From contig JASHTL010000017.1 in the NCBI GenBank assembly GCA_030040595.1, positions 1-13,127 on the forward strand: DNA of 13,127 nt, written 5' to 3'. Shown one piece after another: positions 1 to 6,135 of the stretch. The notes below the pieces were generated by a model. It was not told the origin of the DNA. It saw nothing but the letters and a program-made list of their open reading frames with translations, and ran no database searches. The position numbers and the translations under genes are program-made. Each line of letters starts with the position of its first letter. The first letter of the stretch is position 1. This DNA is from Microcaldota archaeon (GTDB lineage: Archaea > Micrarchaeota > Micrarchaeia > Micrarchaeales > CABMGC01).

Positions 1-408
1 AATGTCTCTCCGGGATCCGTAGACACGGGAGTGAGCCAGCCGACGAACCTGTATGTGAGCATAAACAACAGCGGCATATCCGACGATCCGTTCATAATCA
101 ACCTGAAAGGCCTGCCTGCATGGAACCAGTCCGAGGAGGTGGTGGCGCTGCATTCATCAGTATCGACTTTCGTCTACCCAGTTTACGTGGACGAGCCTGG
201 GGTTTACTATACGAACATCACTGCCGTTTCTGCAACGAGTTCGCAGATAGCAAGGACGTATCCGATAACGATAAACGCGCAGGCGAGCCTGCTGAACGAC
301 TACTTTGCGACAGGCCAGGGGGTGGTGATCTCCCCGGTCATCGTGGAGCCCGCATACAGCATCATGCTGCTCCTCTCAGATGCGGTCAGGCTCCTGACAA
401 GCCATTGA
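1..408 (+). CDS. C-terminal part of a probable surface/secreted protein (5' end outside window)
   Basis: The frame is open from base 1 with no stop before TGA at 406-408, so this is the last ~135 codons of a longer gene. A GTG at 31 could be read as a start, but the open frame before it argues for a larger protein. The visible part is rich in Ser, Thr, Asn, Val and Tyr, alternates hydrophobic and polar residues like a beta-sandwich (CARDB or Ig-like) domain, and carries several Asn-X-Ser/Thr sequons (NNS, NQS, NIT). That composition is typical of glycosylated archaeal cell-surface proteins. There is no C-terminal membrane anchor, although the last ~25 residues are fairly hydrophobic. The next gene starts 9 bases downstream, so the two may be cotranscribed. 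No specific family is recognised; the surface role is inference from composition. Confidence 0.6.
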   Translation, partial: NVSPGSVDTGVSQPTNLYVSINNSGISDDPFIINLKGLPAWNQSEEVVALHSSVSTFVYPVYVDEPGVYYTNITAVSATSSQIARTYPITINAQASLLNDYFATGQGVVISPVIVEPAYSIMLLLSDAVRLLTSH

Positions 409-417
409 AGTGAGCGA

Positions 418-1110
418 ATGCCTAAAAGGGACAAGCCAAAGGGAAAGGGTATACTCTATGTCAGGGTAGCGACGCTTACTGACCTGGCGAGGTACGCGTA
501 CAACTTCGATTTCAGCTCAAAGAGCCTGATACTCAGCAGGAGCGGCGGGCATGCAAGGCTGCTGGCGCTCGGAGAGTCCATCAAGGAGTCGGTAATAGCA
601 TATTTCATAGACGCGGAGGGAGAACAGAGTTTCGTGAAGTACTCGTTCCCTTCAAGCGCAGACCAGAGGGAAACCGCGCGACTCTCAGGCGCAGCAGAGG
701 GATCGGAAAAGGATTACATAAACATATTCGCGGTGGACCTGGGCGCTTTCAGGGAATTGAAGGCACCGGGCAAGGACGACGTGGTCCAGATAAAAATGGG
801 GTCGGCGGAGGACCTTGTCCATGCGACAATCAAGAAATCAGTGCGTGAAGAATCATTCGCCACGCTCTATGCGTTCGAAGCAAAAGGCAAACGCTTCATC
901 TGCGGGTTTGACCTGATAGACGAGCTGACAGACGATAGGAAAACCTTTTATTATGCGGAGACCAAGGATAAAGGCAAAGGAGGCTTTGCGAAGTACAGCT
1001 ACTCAAGCAACACATTCGAATTCGCGGAGACGGTAGGAGAGCACTCCTACATATACATAAAGATAGTCAGGCTCGCGGAGCCTTTCCCGTTCTTCAAAAT
1101 GCCCGATTAG
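418..1110 (+). CDS. Hypothetical protein with internal domain duplication
   Basis: A 230-residue soluble protein of no recognised family. The ATG at 418 follows a GTGA Shine-Dalgarno-like stretch 9 bases after the previous gene. The protein consists of two diverged copies of a ~95-residue module, about residues 12-108 and 122-219. Matching anchors are LYVRVATLTDLARYA (13-27) with VVQIKMGSAEDLVHA (122-136), SFVKYSFPSS (71-80) with GFAKYSYSSN (189-198), and DYINIFAVDL (99-108) with SYIYIKIVRL (210-219), all offset by about 109-118 residues. The N-terminus is very basic (MPKRDKPKGKGK-like), which could suit nucleic-acid or ribosome contact, but that is speculation. There is no signal peptide or membrane helix. 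The stop codon TAG and the two codons before it lie inside the 5' end of the tRNA-Asn gene. Confidence 0.8.
   Translation: MPKRDKPKGKGILYVRVATLTDLARYAYNFDFSSKSLILSRSGGHARLLALGESIKESVIAYFIDAEGEQSFVKYSFPSSADQRETARLSGAAEGSEKDYINIFAVDLGAFRELKAPGKDDVVQIKMGSAEDLVHATIKKSVREESFATLYAFEAKGKRFICGFDLIDELTDDRKTFYYAETKDKGKGGFAKYSYSSNTFEFAETVGEHSYIYIKIVRLAEPFPFFKMPD
1051..1060 (+). promoter_or_regulatory. Possible TATA box for tRNA-Asn inside the upstream coding sequence
   Basis: The stretch ATATACATAA lies 41-50 bases before the mature tRNA 5' end. Archaeal transcription starts about 25 bases after the TATA centre, which would give a start near 1082 and a leader of roughly 19 bases for RNase P to remove. 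The alternative is that the tRNA is made by read-through from the upstream gene. This call rests on sequence and spacing alone. Confidence 0.35.
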
Positions 1111-1172
1111 CTCAGTGGTAGAGCGCTTGGCTGTTAACCAGGATGTCGCAGGTTCGATCCCTGCATCGGGCG
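1101..1172 (+). tRNA. tRNA-Asn (GTT)
   Basis: A complete cloverleaf can be drawn. The acceptor stem GCCCGAT (1101-1107) pairs perfectly with ATCGGGC (1165-1171), leaving discriminator G at 1172. The D arm is GCTC/GAGC (1110-1113 and 1121-1124). The anticodon stem CTTGG/CCAGG carries the loop CTGTTAA with anticodon GTT at 1133-1135. The T arm is GCAGG/CCTGC around TTCGATC. There is no intron and no encoded CCA, so CCA must be added after transcription. The first 10 bases overlap the end of the upstream protein gene, and a toxin-antitoxin remnant lies directly downstream. Confidence 0.97.
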
Positions 1173-1211
1173 GACTATTAATAAGATATAGCCATGAAGC
1201 CAGCTCCAACA

Positions 1212-1231
1212 AATAAGTATTTATACTTATT
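1212..1231. promoter_or_regulatory. Perfect palindrome over the antitoxin TATA box, probable VapB operator
   Basis: Two perfect 9-base inverted arms, AATAAGTAT (1212-1220) and ATACTTATT (1223-1231), flank a TT spacer. The TATA-like TATTTATA (1218-1225) is embedded in it, predicting transcription start near 1247 just before the antitoxin gene. A third copy of the half-site, ATACTTA, lies at 1241-1247, 18 bases downstream of the matching right arm. Ribbon-helix-helix antitoxins commonly repress their own operon by binding such palindromes; that this protein binds here is inference. Confidence 0.65.
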
Positions 1232-1257
1232 CTCCTTAATATACTTAGGTGCAAAAA

Positions 1258-1479
1258 ATGACAAATATGACACTTGCAGTGCCAGAAGAACTGATGACCG
1301 TGATGAAAAAGCATAAGGAGATTAAATGGAGCGAGGTGGCTCGGGAAGCCCTACGTGAAAAAGCAAACCAACTCGAACTCATGGATAAACTGACCAAAAA
1401 GAGCAAGCTCACGGAAAAGGATGCTATCAAAATAGGGAATAAGATTAAGGAAGACATGGCGAAGAGGCATGGATTATAA
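1258..1479 (+). CDS. vapB: VapB-like ribbon-helix-helix antitoxin
   Basis: A 73-residue protein starting MTNMTLAVPEEL, followed by a basic helix and KWSEVAREALREKA. This strand-helix-helix layout is that of archaeal VapB/RelB-type ribbon-helix-helix antitoxins: the N-terminal strand binds operator DNA as a dimer, and the Lys/Glu-rich tail (about residues 45-73) normally wraps the PIN toxin. The start could be ATG 1258 (preceded by GGTG at 1248-1251) or GTG 1249, three codons earlier; the predicted transcript start near 1247 would make either nearly leaderless. The stop overlaps the start of the following PIN frame by one base (TAATG), the usual toxin-antitoxin coupling. It is likely autoregulated through the palindrome at 1212-1231. 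The cognate toxin appears broken, so this may be an orphan antitoxin. Confidence 0.8.
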   Translation: MTNMTLAVPEELMTVMKKHKEIKWSEVAREALREKANQLELMDKLTKKSKLTEKDAIKIGNKIKEDMAKRHGL

Positions 1480-1670
1480 TGAGATTAATAGTCGATGCCA
1501 ATATGGTCATCGCGGCATTAATAAAAGACAGCAAATCACGACAGATCATAGCGACTGCCTGCATCTGGAGACTAATCAATATTGGCTGGCAGATTAAGTC
1601 GTCGCCACTGCAAAAGTGTACAAAAGGTATTTATAGTTTGTATGTGTTATTCAAACCTAATTCTCAGTAA
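1479..1670 (+). pseudogene. vapC: Truncated VapC-like PIN-domain toxin
   Basis: The frame begins MRLIVDANMVIAALIKDSKS, the classic start of an archaeal PIN ribonuclease, including the first catalytic Asp (residue 6, in VDAN). After about residue 26 the resemblance stops and a low-quality tail runs to a stop at 1670, 63 codons in total. Intact VapC proteins are about 125-140 residues and carry three or four acidic metal ligands; the later ones are absent here and I do not see them in the other forward frames before the next gene at 1702. The gene was therefore probably cut by a deletion or rearrangement and should be inactive as a nuclease. The start overlaps the antitoxin stop by one base. 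Confidence 0.7.
1628..1635 (+). promoter_or_regulatory. TATA box for the HAD-family gene
   Basis: TATTTATA sits 67-74 bases before the ATG at 1702 and predicts transcription start near 1657. The resulting leader of about 45 bases contains a small hairpin (CGGCT 1676-1680, AGCCG 1684-1688, 3-base loop) and the Shine-Dalgarno-like GGGGAG at 1690-1695, 6 bases before the start. The box shares the string GTATTTATA with the antitoxin promoter. Confidence 0.5.
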
Positions 1671-1701
1671 CATAACGGCTTAGAGCCGCGGGGAGAGTAG
1701 T

Positions 1702-2355
1702 ATGGGGATACCAAGGCACGCTGTAAGGTTCAGACTAGGAGTTGATGTTAACAACGTGATTGTGAATTCCTCAGGCGAGGCAGCACGCATACTCACGGAA
1801 AGGGGCGGCTTTTCTGGAGATCCGATAAGCCGGGAGGAGTTCAACGTAAGGCCTTTCTATCTCTCGGAAGGCATTATAAGGCGAGGCATAACGAAGGATC
1901 AGGTCCTTGCAGCCATTGACGACACGTGGCGCCATCACAGCTCGGGAATCGAGCTGATGGATCCAAAGATTCCGGAAGTTATCTCGATGCTTAGGAGTGA
2001 AGGCGTACGGGTTGAGATGATAACGACAGCTGGCGCACGCGATCATGCATTAAGGTCGAACCTCCCGGCTCTTTTTCATGAAAGGAATGTGGGATATGAT
2101 GACATTCATTTTGTGGACACTTCCGAGGCCAAGGTCGCATTCCCGTTGCACACTATTGTTGATGACGAGCAGCAGCTTGCGATTGACCTTGCTGCGACAG
2201 GCAGGCCAGGACTCGTCTATCCAGCGCCCTGGAATGCGGAATTCGTGACAAATCATCAGAACAATCCGCAGAGGAACCCACTCGTGATTCCCGTAGAGAA
2301 TTGGGAGCACGTAGGAAAGATTGTGCTCGGCCTTGCGACCAGTCTGAGAGAGTAA
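1702..2355 (+). CDS. HAD-superfamily phosphatase-like protein (5'-nucleotidase/COG5663-like)
   Basis: A 217-residue soluble protein. The HAD landmarks appear in order: motif I GVDVNN (nucleophile Asp15), motif II with Thr108/Thr109 in MITTAG, motif III Lys144 in SEAKVAF, and motif IV Asp154-Asp155 in IVDDEQ. A Pro-Trp-Asn near residue 176-178 recalls the PWN/PYN found near the end of bacterial and archaeal 5'(3')-deoxyribonucleotidase-like HAD proteins. Residue 17, normally the Asp that acts as general acid/base, is Asn, so catalysis may be weak or altered. The cap between motifs I and II (about residues 25-90) is helical and probably sets substrate choice. GGGGAG 6 bases upstream supports the start. 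Substrate unknown; nucleotide phosphatase is a guess by family. Confidence 0.7.
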   Translation: MGIPRHAVRFRLGVDVNNVIVNSSGEAARILTERGGFSGDPISREEFNVRPFYLSEGIIRRGITKDQVLAAIDDTWRHHSSGIELMDPKIPEVISMLRSEGVRVEMITTAGARDHALRSNLPALFHERNVGYDDIHFVDTSEAKVAFPLHTIVDDEQQLAIDLAATGRPGLVYPAPWNAEFVTNHQNNPQRNPLVIPVENWEHVGKIVLGLATSLRE

Positions 2356-2362
2356 CCTCGAG

Positions 2363-2370
2363 TTTAAAAT
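2363..2370 (+). promoter_or_regulatory. TATA box for the 145-residue membrane protein
   Basis: TTTAAAAT lies 32-39 bases before the ATG at 2402, predicting transcription start near 2393 and a very short leader. It fits archaeal promoter spacing. Confidence 0.5.
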
Positions 2371-2401
2371 AACCCTTGCCAAGTGAATATATCTGGATAA
2401 G

Positions 2402-2839
2402 ATGTCGAAATCGCTCTGGTATTCATTTTATATAGCCATCGCGATAGGCGTGGCCCTCGGCGCCTTAATCAGGGTCGGCGCTGGAGGTTTCAATATCAAT
2501 TTCCCCAATCCAATAAGCCAGTCAATAACGCTCTTCCATCTTGGCAAGGCGTACGGGCTCTATTTCACAATAATATCATATGTTGCCATAGTCGGTGTTA
2601 TTCTACTGGTAGCATACAGACTTACGCAGACGCTCTCAGGCTCGGGAGAGAACGGGGTTATTACCATGGGGCTGGGGTTCTTTGGCGGGTTGATTTTCAT
2701 AGCAGGGCTGGTAAGCTTCGTGAGCGTAATAGGACTGACCTTGCTTTTTATCGGGATTGCCGTGGCGCTAAGGACGGAGCAGGAACCTCCTGGCTCGCCG
2801 CCTAAGGAGAGGAACAAACCGTTTGATCCGTTCAGCTAA
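2402..2839 (+). CDS. Small integral membrane protein, unknown function
   Basis: A 145-residue protein with about four hydrophobic segments, near residues 8-27, 50-70, 86-106 and 106-123, and a proline- and charge-rich tail (EQEPPGSPPKERNKP) that is probably cytosolic. There is no catalytic motif and no recognised family. The gene has its own TATA box and short leader. It converges with the membrane protein on the opposite strand, leaving only 11 bases between the two stop codons, with no clear hairpin terminator. Confidence 0.7.
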   Translation: MSKSLWYSFYIAIAIGVALGALIRVGAGGFNINFPNPISQSITLFHLGKAYGLYFTIISYVAIVGVILLVAYRLTQTLSGSGENGVITMGLGFFGGLIFIAGLVSFVSVIGLTLLFIGIAVALRTEQEPPGSPPKERNKPFDPFS

Positions 2840-2850
2840 AGGATTCTTTA

Positions 2851-3741
2851 CTATCGCGCCCTATTTGCGGGTTTTGCTTTTATGCCCAGGAAGTCCCTGT
2901 AGAATATGATAGGCAGCGTGCTGGTCCATCCCCCTACAAACGACCCGACCAATAAGCCTAGAACAAAGTCTACAGTGGTTCCCAAGAATTTGTTTGCAAG
3001 GTTTGCAACGCCGACTATGGCTCCCTGTGCAAGGCCTATCATGAACGCTACGATCACCATCAGTACAATCAGCCCCAGGACGCTCCAGAAGCGCGTCTCG
3101 CCTATCTTTATGCTTTCCCTTATAGCCTTCGTCCCGTCTGTACCCTCGATCATGACCAACGGCACGGCCTCGAAGAAGAGCGGGGAGAGGAGAACCGTTA
3201 CAATGAAATACAGTATCACGACCATGATTAGCAGGCCGACGAACGAGAGAACTCCGGCAGGGGCTGGGCCGCTGCCCACAACATACGAGCTGGATGCGCT
3301 TATGAATCCAGGCAGCGCGAAGAGGAGAGGCGAGAAGATAATCACGTCTATTACGATGAATACCAGCGATTCAAGGAACAATGTCCAGAGCAGCTGCACG
3401 TACTTGCTGACCGCCTGGTTGAGCGCATATGTCACTGAGATCTTGCCTTTCAGCGCCTGCAGCGCCATGGAGTAATATGCGCCTATGAAGATAGGCTCCG
3501 TGAGAAACGCTATTATCAATACTACTATAAGAAATACGGTCAGGCCTGCTCCTATGCCGCTTGATGATGAGCCTGATGCGGCTATCGAGGCAAAAAGGCC
3601 AAGGCCTATCGCGAGGAAGAGGGCTAGAAGTATCGCCACAAAAAGGATAAATGTCACTATGATATAGAGCTCCAGGAACTTTACGTAATTCTTTTTCACA
3701 AGTTCGAAGCTCTCTTCGAATACCCCTACCGCTGAAGGCAT
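2851..3741 (-). CDS. Polytopic membrane protein (GPDPase_memb/DUF7847-like)
   Basis: A 296-residue protein with about six membrane segments: roughly residues 23-52, 66-92, 112-146, 160-192, 217-243 and 250-280. The opening resembles the amphipathic start (F-E-x-S-F-x-L-V-K-K-N) of archaeal and bacterial membrane proteins grouped with the membrane domain of glycerophosphodiester phosphodiesterase. A conserved-looking stretch near residues 190-215 (FEAVPLVMIEGTDGTKAIRE) also recurs in that group, where a Ser/Gly-rich turn precedes the last helices. No enzymatic domain is attached, so its role is unknown; members are thought to be membrane-organising or transport proteins. A TATA box 26 bases upstream places transcription start on the ATG, so the mRNA is probably leaderless. 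Confidence 0.7.
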   Translation of the reverse strand: MPSAVGVFEESFELVKKNYVKFLELYIIVTFILFVAILLALFLAIGLGLFASIAASGSSSSGIGAGLTVFLIVVLIIAFLTEPIFIGAYYSMALQALKGKISVTYALNQAVSKYVQLLWTLFLESLVFIVIDVIIFSPLLFALPGFISASSSYVVGSGPAPAGVLSFVGLLIMVVILYFIVTVLLSPLFFEAVPLVMIEGTDGTKAIRESIKIGETRFWSVLGLIVLMVIVAFMIGLAQGAIVGVANLANKFLGTTVDFVLGLLVGSFVGGWTSTLPIIFYRDFLGIKAKPANRAR

Positions 3742-3763
3742 AACCGAATATGCATTGGCAACG

Positions 3764-3771
3764 TTTAAAAG
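3764..3771 (-). promoter_or_regulatory. TATA box giving a leaderless transcript
   Basis: On the minus strand this reads CTTTTAAA, a good archaeal TATA. Its centre is about 26 bases before the ATG at 3741, so transcription is expected to begin at or within one or two bases of the start codon. Confidence 0.6.
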
Positions 3772-3786
3772 GTTTTGGCAAGGCCG

Positions 3787-4242
3787 CTACATATGGCCAC
3801 TAATACTTTCATTATACTCGCTGAAGAACTCGCCTTTCTCGATCCTTTTAATGACAAAGGGTATGTACCCGATGATATTTCCGGGCAACTCCTTTTCATC
3901 GAACCAGCGCAGGTCGCTGCACTTTTCCGGCTCAGTGTTGGTAGGAGTGCCATCCCATTTCTCGCAGAGCAGGTAGAAGTCAGTATATTCCCTATCCGTG
4001 GATATCCTGTGCACTATATGGACGACCCTTAGGTCTTTCTCGTCTATCCTTATTCCGGCTTCTTCCTTCGATTCCCTGATCATGGCCTCCTTTACGGATT
4101 CCGAACCGTCCAGGTGGCCCGATACCATAGTGTAATCACCGTCATGGTAGCCGGTGTTTGCCCTTCTCAGGAGCAACACCTTGCCTCCCTTCCTTAGCAG
4201 AAGGTAGCATGCCAGGTAAAACTTTGCACGCCTTTCAGACAT
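3787..4242 (-). CDS. Nudix (MutT-like) hydrolase
   Basis: The protein has a complete Nudix box, G-x5-E-x7-R-E-x-x-E-E-x-G-I, spanning GHLDGSESVKEA through the following REs and KEEAGI. This is the metal-binding helix that cleaves nucleoside diphosphates linked to another moiety. The flanking strands LLLRRANTGYHDGDYTMVSG and the C-terminal WFDEKELP match small MutT/NUDT-type pyrophosphohydrolases acting on nucleotides. I take ATG 4242 as the start (151 residues): GGTG lies 6 bases upstream, and a TATA box at 4294-4303 would start transcription near 4272. A GTG at 4290 would extend it by 16 residues but lies upstream of that predicted transcript start. Substrate cannot be told from sequence. 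The gene points away from the large complex operon and shares its upstream spacer. Confidence 0.88.
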   Translation of the reverse strand: MSERRAKFYLACYLLLRKGGKVLLLRRANTGYHDGDYTMVSGHLDGSESVKEAMIRESKEEAGIRIDEKDLRVVHIVHRISTDREYTDFYLLCEKWDGTPTNTEPEKCSDLRWFDEKELPGNIIGYIPFVIKRIEKGEFFSEYNESISGHM

Positions 4243-4293
4243 TATCGGCACCCGGTGTTCTGGAAATAAGCCTATACGATAAGCAGCCACTCG

Positions 4294-4303
4294 CTATTTA
4301 ATA
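4294..4303 (-). promoter_or_regulatory. TATA box for the Nudix gene
   Basis: On the minus strand this reads TATTAAATAG. It predicts transcription start near 4272, favouring the ATG at 4242 over the GTG at 4290. A second minus-strand TATA-like string (CTTTTAAATG) is present near 4374-4383 and could serve an alternative, longer transcript. Confidence 0.5.
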
Positions 4304-4442
4304 CCATTGCACCGAGGGTAGAACTTAACTATTGTGCATTCATCAATTATATGAAAGAATGAGATAATCAGAACATTTAAAAGAATTGTTTTGGAATTGA
4401 AGGAGATTTGGCAGACCCAAGGGCATGCGGGGAAGGGAAGGA

Positions 4443-4450
4443 TTTAATAA
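4443..4450 (+). promoter_or_regulatory. TATA box of the membrane-complex operon
   Basis: TTTAATAA in the purine-rich context GGAAGGGAAGGA, which can act as a BRE-like flank, predicts transcription start at about 4472. That is 50 bases before the TTG start of the first subunit gene, and it coincides with an ATG that opens a 34-codon frame. No better TATA box is visible closer to the first gene, so this is the likely promoter of the nine-gene run. Confidence 0.55.
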
Positions 4451-4470
4451 TACCATATGACCAGAATTGA

Positions 4471-4492
4471 AATGGCGATGAAGCTCGCCATT
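4471..4492 (+). repeat. Perfect hairpin in the leader of the complex operon
   Basis: Arms AATGGCGA (4471-4478) and TCGCCATT (4485-4492) are exact reverse complements around a 6-base loop, at the predicted 5' end of the transcript. Part of the second arm, GCCAT (4487-4491), can instead pair with ATGGC at 4509-4513, giving two mutually exclusive structures ahead of the first subunit gene. Such alternatives can control translation, but chance is possible at this length. Confidence 0.45.
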
Positions 4493-4521
4493 AACCGCCT
4501 TTTGGCTGATGGCTTCTACTT

Positions 4522-5490
4522 TTGCATAAAGGTGAGGTTACGATATTCAACCTGGATATTTTTGGAGAGACACTAATACAGTTATTCACTGTACTCTTCC
4601 TTTCACCCCTTTTCATAGGGATATCAAATAGACTCAAAGCAGTGATAGAATCAAGGAGGGGTCCAAGCATTTTTCAGCCTTACTATGACTTGTGGAAGCT
4701 GCTCGGGAAAGAGTCGCTTGCATCGAAAGATGCTGGAAGTATATTCGTTTACGCTCCATACGCAGCATTTGCAGTATACTGCCTGATATCCTTGGTAATA
4801 CCGGTAGTGCTGCCGCAGCCTGTCTATTTCACCGCTACTGTCGACTTCCTTGGTGGGGCACTTCTCTTCGGGCTTGCAGGGTTCATAAAGATGCTAGCGG
4901 CGATGGATTCCGGAAGCAACTTCACTGCCCTTGGCGCCGCAAGAGTTGCATCGTTCGGCATATTTGCAGAAGGCACGCTCATACTGGTATTCTTTGCCGT
5001 AGCCCTGATAACAAGTACGAATAACCCGTATGTGACCAACAGTTTCCTTGTGGCGAACCCGGACGCGTACCTTACACTTGCCCACATATCCGCTACAGCT
5101 GCTTTCCTGATGCTGTTCATCTTTGAGAGCGGCAGGCTGCCTGTCGAGAGCACTGGACTCATGGAGCTGGGAATGGTAGATGACGCATTGTCATACGAGT
5201 ATAGCGGAAAGCTGCTGGCGGTCAGCAAGTGGGGTTCTTACATAAAACAGTATCTCCTAGGAGCCGTGCTGCTCAATGTATTCCTGCTCCCTTGGGGCCT
5301 GCAAACAGGGATAATAGGATCGTTGCTTGACATACCAGTGATGATACTTAAGTGGGTGGCACTTATAGCGGTGTTAGTTGTGGTAGAGACTACATTTGCA
5401 AAGATGCGTCTATTCAAGATACAGGACTATCTCTCCATAGCGTTTGCACTTTCTCTGCTGTTCCTGATACTGAGCCTGGTGGTAACATGA
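4522..5490 (+). CDS. HyfC/NuoH-like membrane subunit of an Ehr-type complex
   Basis: A 322-residue membrane subunit homologous to NuoH of complex I and HyfC/HycD of group 4 hydrogenases. It anchors the NuoB/NuoD-like peripheral arm and carries the first part of the ion path. Family signatures are SRRGPSIFQPYYDLWKLLGK (44-63), the acidic loop LPVESTGLMELGM (206-218) with EYSGK (226-230), and ETTFAKMRLFKIQDY (289-303). About eight membrane helices are expected. The only NTG start in frame after the upstream TGA at 4507 is TTG 4522. A strong ribosome-binding-like GGTGAGG lies after it (4531-4537), which would better serve the in-frame ATA at 4543, so the true start is uncertain by 7 codons. The stop overlaps the next gene as ATGA, implying coupled translation. 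Confidence 0.92.
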   Translation: MHKGEVTIFNLDIFGETLIQLFTVLFLSPLFIGISNRLKAVIESRRGPSIFQPYYDLWKLLGKESLASKDAGSIFVYAPYAAFAVYCLISLVIPVVLPQPVYFTATVDFLGGALLFGLAGFIKMLAAMDSGSNFTALGAARVASFGIFAEGTLILVFFAVALITSTNNPYVTNSFLVANPDAYLTLAHISATAAFLMLFIFESGRLPVESTGLMELGMVDDALSYEYSGKLLAVSKWGSYIKQYLLGAVLLNVFLLPWGLQTGIIGSLLDIPVMILKWVALIAVLVVVETTFAKMRLFKIQDYLSIAFALSLLFLILSLVVT

Positions 5491-6131
5491 TGTTTATTGT
5501 AGAAGTTGTATATGCGCTTGCCGCCTTTACGTTACTCAGCTCATTTTACATCCTACTGCAGCCTTTCATAAAGGCAATGATAAGCGGCATAGTCACGCAG
5601 TCAGTACTTATAGGACTGATAAGCCTTGTCATGGCTTTTTACCTGAATTCCATCGATTTTGTGTACTTAGGCATACTTGTAATAGTACTGAGGGGATTTC
5701 TTGTATCATATCTTCTACAGAGGCAGATATTGAAACATAGAGAGCTTATCAGGGAGACTACCTACGGCATACCTTCAACCATACTTGCTGCAATAGTGAT
5801 GGCAATAACAGGAAGTTTTATAGTGTATTTCTATGTATTCTCGAGTCTTCAGATCAACGTAGTAATAGGAAGCAATGGTATCCTGCTCTTCGCGTTTATG
5901 ACAATGTTCCTTGGCATTTTCATAATACTATCAAGGAAGAATACCATGACCCAGATTATAGGTTATGTAAATGAGGAAAACAGCATGGTGCTCATAAGTA
6001 TTTTCCTGATACCTGTTCCATTCATTGTTGAAATAACAGTATTTCTTGACGTCATAACCCTTGTACTTATAGCATCTGTGGTCGCCAAGGAGAAACTGCA
6101 GCACATAGCGCTGCAGGAGTTGAGAGGATAG
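5487..6131 (+). CDS. HyfE/NuoK-like membrane subunit
   Basis: A 214-residue protein with about six to seven membrane segments and the length of hydrogenase-4 component E. It begins with tandem ATGs (5487 and 5490), the first overlapping the upstream TGA by 4 bases. The stretch TQIIGYVNEENSMVL (155-169) corresponds to the HyfE/NuoK motif in which a Glu within a helix following Q-x-x-G is part of the proton path; here Glu163 or Glu164 is the candidate. The N-terminal half (FYILLQPFIKAMISGIVTQS, then VLRGFLVSYLLQRQ) also matches the HyfE pattern. It should sit between the NuoH-like subunit and the antiporter-like subunits. The next gene starts 4 bases after the stop. Confidence 0.85.
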   Translation: MMFIVEVVYALAAFTLLSSFYILLQPFIKAMISGIVTQSVLIGLISLVMAFYLNSIDFVYLGILVIVLRGFLVSYLLQRQILKHRELIRETTYGIPSTILAAIVMAITGSFIVYFYVFSSLQINVVIGSNGILLFAFMTMFLGIFIILSRKNTMTQIIGYVNEENSMVLISIFLIPVPFIVEITVFLDVITLVLIASVVAKEKLQHIALQELRG

Positions 6132-6135
6132 CATT

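Noticed and set aside
1003..1314. A 103-codon minus-strand frame
   Set aside because: It runs antisense through the tRNA-Asn gene and two coding sequences, so it is a chance frame.
1148..1700. Integrated element bounded by a copy of the tRNA-Asn 3' end
   Set aside because: No repeat of the tRNA 3' end was seen downstream, and no integrase gene is in the window.
2906..3475. A 189-codon open frame on the plus strand
   Set aside because: Antisense to the polytopic membrane protein; Thr/Pro/Ser-rich product with no promoter or ribosome site.
4472..4513. Box C/D small RNA
   Set aside because: GCGATGA and CTGA resemble C and D boxes, but the C box is imperfect, the spacing is short (~30 bases) and no clear internal C'/D' pair is seen; the hairpin explanation is simpler.
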